Assembly (NCBI GenBank): GCA_964626885.1
Contig: CAZVJA010000044.1
Location: 1-30,921 of the forward strand
Source: CAZVJA01 sp964626885
GTDB lineage: Bacteria; Planctomycetota; Planctomycetia; Planctomycetales; Planctomycetaceae
Length of the DNA: 30,921 bases
Direction of reading: 5' to 3'
The translations under genes and the position numbers were made by a program. The notes under the pieces were generated by a model, which was not told the origin of the DNA, ran no database searches, and worked only from the letters and a program-made list of their open reading frames with translations. Positions within the stretch are counted from its first letter, which is position 1. Every line of letters starts with the position of its first letter. Shown in pieces: positions 26,303 to 30,921 of this stretch.

Positions 26303-27778
26303 ATGCTGCGGAAACGCGGATTTCTTTCGGCGACAAGTCATCGGCCGATCCTTTCCATCGGATGCTTTCTGCTCGCGGTCGGTTTCATCGCGACGACCTG
26401 CACGATAGCCGAGGACTGGTCGCAGTTTCGCGGACCGAACGCCACCGGTGTCTCGACCGAAAGCAAGAACCTGCCGGTGAAGTTCTCGGTTCGGGAGAAT
26501 GTCCTCTGGTCCGCGGAGATCGGCGATGGCATCGCCTGCCCGGTCGTCTGCAACGGCAAGGCATTCACCACCGCGATGGTCGGCGACAAAAAGTTCGGCG
26601 TCCTCTGCTTCGATGCAGCGACCGGCAAGGAACTCTGGCGGCGCGAGTTCGACACCGGCCCGCTGCCGGCCATTATGTCTCCGAACACACCAGCTTCATC
26701 GACTCCCGCCTGCGACGCCGAGCGGGTCTACGTCTACTTTAGCACGCTCGGCATGATGGCCTTCGACGCAACGACAGGTGAACCGCTCTGGACTCGGTCG
26801 ATCGATAAGCCGTTCTATTTGATGGGCTGGGGGGCCGCTGCTTCCCCGATCGTTTATGAAGATCTGCTGATCTTCAACCAGGACGACGACCTCGCGCCGT
26901 TTCTGGTCGCGCTCGACAAGCGGACCGGCGAGGAACGCTGGCGAACCCCGCGCCCCGATATGCTCGCGGGTTATGCCGTCCCGGTAATTTGCAAAGCCGG
27001 CGGACGGACCGACATCGTCGTCGCGGGGACGGGAAAGATGAAAGGGTACGATCCGGCGACCGGCAAGGAACTCTGGACCTGCAACACTCTGCTCCGGACG
27101 ATCATGACTACGCCGTCGGTGCAGGACGATCTGATTTACATCTCCGTGCAAAGTTATGGCGACACGTCGCGCGTTCTCAAGTTCGCCCTGCTCGAATGGA
27201 AGGACACCAACCAGGACCAGAAACTCTCGAAGACGGAGATCGACCCTGCCTTCCACGAGAAGTTTGACAAGGGGGACAAGAACAAGGACGGATTCCTCGT
27301 CGATGACGAGATCGACCTGGCGTTTCAATCGCCCGACAACATGGCCGGCGGCGGTAACATCATCCAGGCGATCCGCGGCGGCGGCACGGGGGACGTCACG
27401 AAGACGCACGTTGTCTGGAATCTTGATAACACCTCTCCCTCCAACATCGCCTCACAACTCGTCGTTGACGGGCGAGTGTTCGTGGTGAAGAAGGGGGGCA
27501 TCTCCGCCAGCTTCAACGCATCCACCGGCGAAACGATCTGGATGCAGCAGCGCATCAAGAATCTCGGCAATTATTATGCCTCGCCGATCGCCGGGGACGG
27601 AAAGATCTACGTGACCGGGGAGAACGGCAACATCGTGGTGCTCGAACAAGGACCGAAAGTCAACGTGCTCGCCCGCAACGATTTGGGGGAAAGCTGCATT
27701 GCGACTCCCGCGATTGCCGACGGACGCCTGTATGTCCGCACGCTTAAAAAACTGTACTGCTTCTCGGAAGCGAAATGA
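26303..27778 (+). CDS. secreted PQQ-type beta-propeller with EF-hand pair
   Basis: 491 residues from ATG 26303, which has GGAG 8 bases upstream; a start at 26267 is possible but less supported. A signal peptide ends near residue 36 (IATTCTIA). The mature protein opens with DWSQFRGPNATGVSTE, typical of planctomycete PQQ-like propeller proteins (related to BamB repeats). Blades carry A-x-D-x-x-T-G-x-x-x-W patterns (DAATGKELWRR, DATTGEPLWTR, DKRTGEERWRT, DPATGKELWTC). Within the propeller two 12-residue EF-hand loops occur, D301-E312 and D325-E336, with ligands at positions 1, 3, 5 and 12 intact, so calcium binding is likely. No PQQ-binding enzyme motif is clear, so this may be a binding or scaffold protein rather than a dehydrogenase. 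Confidence 0.9.
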   Translation: MLRKRGFLSATSHRPILSIGCFLLAVGFIATTCTIAEDWSQFRGPNATGVSTESKNLPVKFSVRENVLWSAEIGDGIACPVVCNGKAFTTAMVGDKKFGVLCFDAATGKELWRREFDTGPLPAIMSPNTPASSTPACDAERVYVYFSTLGMMAFDATTGEPLWTRSIDKPFYLMGWGAAASPIVYEDLLIFNQDDDLAPFLVALDKRTGEERWRTPRPDMLAGYAVPVICKAGGRTDIVVAGTGKMKGYDPATGKELWTCNTLLRTIMTTPSVQDDLIYISVQSYGDTSRVLKFALLEWKDTNQDQKLSKTEIDPAFHEKFDKGDKNKDGFLVDDEIDLAFQSPDNMAGGGNIIQAIRGGGTGDVTKTHVVWNLDNTSPSNIASQLVVDGRVFVVKKGGISASFNASTGETIWMQQRIKNLGNYYASPIAGDGKIYVTGENGNIVVLEQGPKVNVLARNDLGESCIATPAIADGRLYVRTLKKLYCFSEAK

Positions 27779-27785
27779 GTTGCCG

Positions 27786-30008
27786 ATGAGAATGGGCAAG
27801 GGATCAGTCCGCACAGTGGACCCTAAAAAATCTCCCCTCTCCCCTCGCGGGAGAGGGGCCGGGGGTGAGGGTGCACGTTTGGCCTGTGTGGTCGCCACCG
27901 TTGCGTTGACGTTGTTTCTTACCGACATAGCTCACTCTGCCGAGCGGGTCGATTTCGTCATCGGCCCCGACGCTCCCGCGCTCGAAGCGGACGCCGCGAA
28001 CGAATCGGCCGCGCAGTTCCAGAAACTGTTCGGCGTCGATGTCGCTGTCAGCAAAGTTATTCCCGGCGACACCTCGCATGTCGTGCTCATCGGCAGTCCC
28101 GCCACCAATCCCGCCGTGAAAGAGGCCGTGGGAAACGCCTGGCCCAAGACGAGCGATCAAGGGATCGTGATCCGCAGCTTTGAACGCAACGGCAAGCCGG
28201 CGCTGGTACTCGGCGGCGGCAGCCCGGCCGCAACTTTCTGGGCAGTCTGCGAGTTTGGCTATCAGAACGGCGTTCGCTATCTGCTCCACGAGGACATCTT
28301 TCCCAGTGAGACGAAGCCGCTCAAACTCGAAGGCTACGAAATCCTGATGGAGCCGGCGCTCCGCACTCGTGCCTGGCGGACGATCAACGACTTCGCCATC
28401 GGCCCCGAAGGGTGGAGCGCGGCCGATCAGAAGAAGCTCTTCCGCCAACTCGCCAAGATGAAGTTCAACCGCATCACACTCGCGGTCTACCCCTGGCAGC
28501 CCTTTGTCGATTACGAATTTAAAGGCGTAAAAAAGAAAACCGCACAGCTGTGGTACGGCGAGAAATTCCGCGTCGACGGCGACACCCCCGGAAAAATTGC
28601 CTTTGGCGGCGCGCAGTACTTCGAGAACCCAGACTTCGCCGGCAAGCAAACCTACGAGGAGATGACCGCAGCCGGGGTGAAATATGTCCGCACGCTCATC
28701 AACTCGGCTCACGAACTTGGCATGAGCGCGGAACTTTCCATCACGCCTCTCATCTTTACAAATGAGTTTCGCGACATCCTCGGGGGACGAAACGAAGTCG
28801 GCGGATTTGCTCCTTCATCATTCTTGCCTCGCTTTCCTTCGCAGGAGACTCCGCAATACGAAACATTAGCGAAACTTGTGCAAACGGTCTTGCGAGCGCA
28901 TCTGAAAACCTATCCCGCCGTCGATGCCATCTATCTGGAAGTGATGCACCCGATGGTCCAGGGAGTAGCCGGCCCCACCGTCCAGCAGATTTTTGCAGGC
29001 ATGTTTTCAGGGAAAGACGTGCTGAGTTTTGAGCGCGAAACGCTGAAGCTGATCGCGGCGGCTCTGGCTGACAAGTCGATTCTGGAACGCTCTAACGGTG
29101 ATCCGGCCGAAGTCAAAATCGGCCAAATTGCGGCTGACAATATCGAGCCGCTTGCATCCTTGCTCCCTGAAGGTGGATCGGTACGAACCACCGTCGGCGA
29201 ACATTCCGTGGTCATGAAACACTCCTTAGAACTCCTCGAAAAAGCACCGACCAGGAATGTGAAATGCATACTGGATCTTTCACTGACCGGCATCAGCGCC
29301 GGCGTGTTGCCGCAATCCTCCCTCAAAAGGCTAGGAGCGCTGACGGAAGGGCTCATCAGGAACAAGTGGGATGGTTTTGTGGTGCAATACGGAGCCCCGG
29401 GGGAACTCGATCCCCCGATTCATTACCTTTCGCGTGCCTCGTTCGATCCGCAGATCACCCCCCGCCAGGCCTTCGACGATCTCTTCGTCACGATCACCGG
29501 AAAACAGGCGGTTTCAGACCGGGTTTGGAAGGCGTTCGAGCACCTGGAGCAGGCGTCGGAGTTGATCGATGAGAACAATGTCGGCTTTGCATTTCCGCAC
29601 CAGCGCATGTCCTTAAGCCATGATAATGCCGAGCCTGCCCCGTCGTGGTGGAAGGATGTCATCACCCACTACACCGAGTCGAGCAACGAGCTGTACCGCA
29701 GCCACGATGCCGCCGCGCCGCGCTCCCGCAAGCTCCTCTTCTACTACGCGAAGCGGAGCGAATACGTGCTCGAATACCTGACCGCCGTCGGCGCGGTGCG
29801 GGCCGCCGCGCTTGCAAAGAAAGAAGGAAAAGCGGACGAGGCGACGAAGCAGCTCGAAACGGCCGTCGAGCAGATGTACAACGCCCTCGATACCCTGAGC
29901 GACATCGCCCGCGATCAGAGCGACCGGGGGCTGATCGCCGTTCTGGCTGAATACGCGTACCGCCCCCTTGTCAAGAAGCTGGAAGAAGCGGACGCGGAAC
30001 AGAAGTAA
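27786..30008 (+). CDS. secreted GH20/GH67-like glycosidase-type protein
   Basis: 740 residues from ATG 27786, just after the propeller gene stop; the start is uncertain. A signal-type helix (LACVVATVALTLFLTDIAHS) follows a stretch encoded by a palindromic repeat. The repeat's right arm also provides GAGGG seven bases before a TTG at 27879, an alternative start. After the signal comes a small alpha/beta domain (VDFVIGPDAPALEADAANES, LVLGGGSPAATFWAVCEF) like the non-catalytic N-terminal domains of GH20 and GH67 enzymes. A TIM-barrel-like part follows (RAWRTINDFA, MKFNRITLAVYPWQPFVDYE, HELGMSAELS), and the C-terminus is helical. The exact family and active-site residues are not certain. Polysaccharide or glucuronide processing outside the cytoplasm is a reasonable inference. 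Confidence 0.85.
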   Translation: MRMGKGSVRTVDPKKSPLSPRGRGAGGEGARLACVVATVALTLFLTDIAHSAERVDFVIGPDAPALEADAANESAAQFQKLFGVDVAVSKVIPGDTSHVVLIGSPATNPAVKEAVGNAWPKTSDQGIVIRSFERNGKPALVLGGGSPAATFWAVCEFGYQNGVRYLLHEDIFPSETKPLKLEGYEILMEPALRTRAWRTINDFAIGPEGWSAADQKKLFRQLAKMKFNRITLAVYPWQPFVDYEFKGVKKKTAQLWYGEKFRVDGDTPGKIAFGGAQYFENPDFAGKQTYEEMTAAGVKYVRTLINSAHELGMSAELSITPLIFTNEFRDILGGRNEVGGFAPSSFLPRFPSQETPQYETLAKLVQTVLRAHLKTYPAVDAIYLEVMHPMVQGVAGPTVQQIFAGMFSGKDVLSFERETLKLIAAALADKSILERSNGDPAEVKIGQIAADNIEPLASLLPEGGSVRTTVGEHSVVMKHSLELLEKAPTRNVKCILDLSLTGISAGVLPQSSLKRLGALTEGLIRNKWDGFVVQYGAPGELDPPIHYLSRASFDPQITPRQAFDDLFVTITGKQAVSDRVWKAFEHLEQASELIDENNVGFAFPHQRMSLSHDNAEPAPSWWKDVITHYTESSNELYRSHDAAAPRSRKLLFYYAKRSEYVLEYLTAVGAVRAAALAKKEGKADEATKQLETAVEQMYNALDTLSDIARDQSDRGLIAVLAEYAYRPLVKKLEEADAEQK
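27834..27872. repeat. REP-like palindromic repeat at the gene start
   Basis: CCCCTCTCCC (27834-27843) and GGGAGAGGGG (27849-27858) form a perfect 10-base-pair stem with a 5-base loop, followed by CCGGGGGTGAGGG. This is the pattern of a palindromic element widely scattered between genes in many bacteria. Read in frame it gives SPLSPRGRGAGGEG. Confidence 0.85.
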
Positions 30009-30038
30009 CTGTTAACGATCTCCCGGGAGTCGCAGCCG

Positions 30039-30921
30039 ATGCCGTCATGCACCACGTCCCGCCGTGAATTTCTCACTCAAGCCGGCGGCGCGCTCGCCGC
30101 CGCGACCATCATGCCAGCTTTGACGTATCGGGCGCGTGCTGCGGAGACGGATGCCCCGCTCATCATCGATTGCCACGCCCACATCTACGGCGAGGATGAG
30201 CAGAAATATCCGACGATCGAAAAGCCGTATCGCCCGCCGGTCGGCAAAGGGACCGTCGCACATCTCCGCGAGACCTTGAAAACCCACGGCGTCCGCTACG
30301 CCACCGCCATCCACACCAGCACATTTTACCGCTGGGACAACCGTTTCACCGCCGACGCCTCGCGCGCAAACAAGGATATTCTAGCCGGCGTCTGTACGCT
30401 CGATCCGGACGACCCCACAAGCCCCGCCACGCTGGAGAAGTATGTCCGAGAATACAACATCCGCGGCATGCGGAGCATCCCGGCTCAGAGCGGCCGGATG
30501 GACGACCCCTGTGTCGATAGGTTGTGGGGAACCGCTGAGCGGCTGGGCATCGTCATCAATGCCCTCGTTAACCGTGACAAGCGGACCGAGATCGAAACAC
30601 TCTGCGCGCGGCACCCCAAGCTGCGGGTGGTGATCGACCATTGCCTGAATCTCAAAGTAGGGCCGGAACAGGACGCGATCCTGGCGGACATGATCGCGCT
30701 GGCGAAGGTTCCGACGTTGCACGCAAAGCTGTCGTTCATCCCGACCGGCAGTGCCGAGGAATACCCGTGCCGCGATATGCACGCCCCTTGCCGTGAGATC
30801 ATCAAAGCCTACGGCCCCGAGCGCTGCGTCTGGGGAAGTGATTTTCCCTGCGAACTCTGGACGCCGAAGGTGACTTACGAGCAGCACCTGCGGATCTTCA
30901 CGCACGAACTCGGCCTCGACG
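30039..30921 (+). CDS. Tat-exported amidohydrolase family protein (3' end beyond window)
   Basis: 294 codons are visible and the frame is open at the window edge. The N-terminus has a twin-arginine signal, TSRREFLTQAGG (R8-R9), followed by an Ala-rich helix, so it should be exported. The TIM-barrel body belongs to the amidohydrolase-2 group: IIDCHAHIYG gives metal ligands H46 and H48, IDHC gives H201, and WGSDFP gives D268. This group contains decarboxylases, lactonases and hydrolases of cyclic or aromatic compounds; the substrate is not evident. The ATG at 30039 has GGGAG about 10 bases upstream and lies 30 bases after the GH20/GH67-like gene, so the two may be co-expressed. Confidence 0.9.
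   Translation, partial: MPSCTTSRREFLTQAGGALAAATIMPALTYRARAAETDAPLIIDCHAHIYGEDEQKYPTIEKPYRPPVGKGTVAHLRETLKTHGVRYATAIHTSTFYRWDNRFTADASRANKDILAGVCTLDPDDPTSPATLEKYVREYNIRGMRSIPAQSGRMDDPCVDRLWGTAERLGIVINALVNRDKRTEIETLCARHPKLRVVIDHCLNLKVGPEQDAILADMIALAKVPTLHAKLSFIPTGSAEEYPCRDMHAPCREIIKAYGPERCVWGSDFPCELWTPKVTYEQHLRIFTHELGLD

Overview
The window is a GC-rich draft scaffold from a bacterium that is very probably a planctomycete. The main evidence is the pair of adjacent genes at 3713-8418: a large secreted protein with a planctomycete-type cytochrome domain plus DUF1549/DUF1553, followed with a 4-base overlap by a Tat-exported DUF1501 protein. Several secreted PQQ-type, NHL-type and glycosidase-like proteins fit the same picture. 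Two runs of exactly 100 N (1835-1934 and 20033-20132) are assembly gaps and each interrupts a gene.

Left part (1-9558). On the minus strand lie a truncated Tad/Flp-pilus-type protein with a von Willebrand A domain and a TadE-like pseudopilin whose start is lost in the first gap. On the plus strand a likely three-gene operon follows: a neutral-ceramidase-like protein, the cytochrome/DUF1549/DUF1553 protein and the DUF1501 protein. A lipoprotein with two FKBP domains comes next; its second domain looks degenerate.

Middle part (9559-16366). A 684-residue coiled-coil, tail-anchored protein of unknown function is on the plus strand. On the minus strand are acetyl-CoA synthetase with a clear hairpin terminator, a small orphan gene and a FabG-like short-chain dehydrogenase. 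The 829 bases upstream of acetyl-CoA synthetase hold no convincing protein gene. They do contain a TTGACA promoter candidate, nested stems and a T-rich end that together suggest a structured RNA of about 267 nt on the minus strand.

Minus-strand housekeeping run (16367-21241). In transcription order: a xylose-isomerase-like TIM barrel, xseA (split by the second gap), xseB, a two-helix membrane protein, hisC and hisB. The short spacings in the first four genes suggest co-transcription.

Right part (21473-30921), all plus strand. A secreted glycosidase-like protein whose expected catalytic glutamates appear replaced; a NIF3/YbgI-family metalloprotein that probably starts at TTG; an NHL-repeat propeller; a PQQ-type propeller carrying two EF-hand loops; a secreted GH20/GH67-like protein whose 5' end contains a dispersed-type palindromic repeat; and a Tat-exported amidohydrolase cut by the window edge. 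I found no CRISPR array, insertion sequence, phage genes, tRNA or rRNA. I also found no complete new multi-gene system; the most unusual items are the candidate RNA locus, the pseudo-glycosidase, the tail-anchored coiled-coil protein and the repeat at a gene start.
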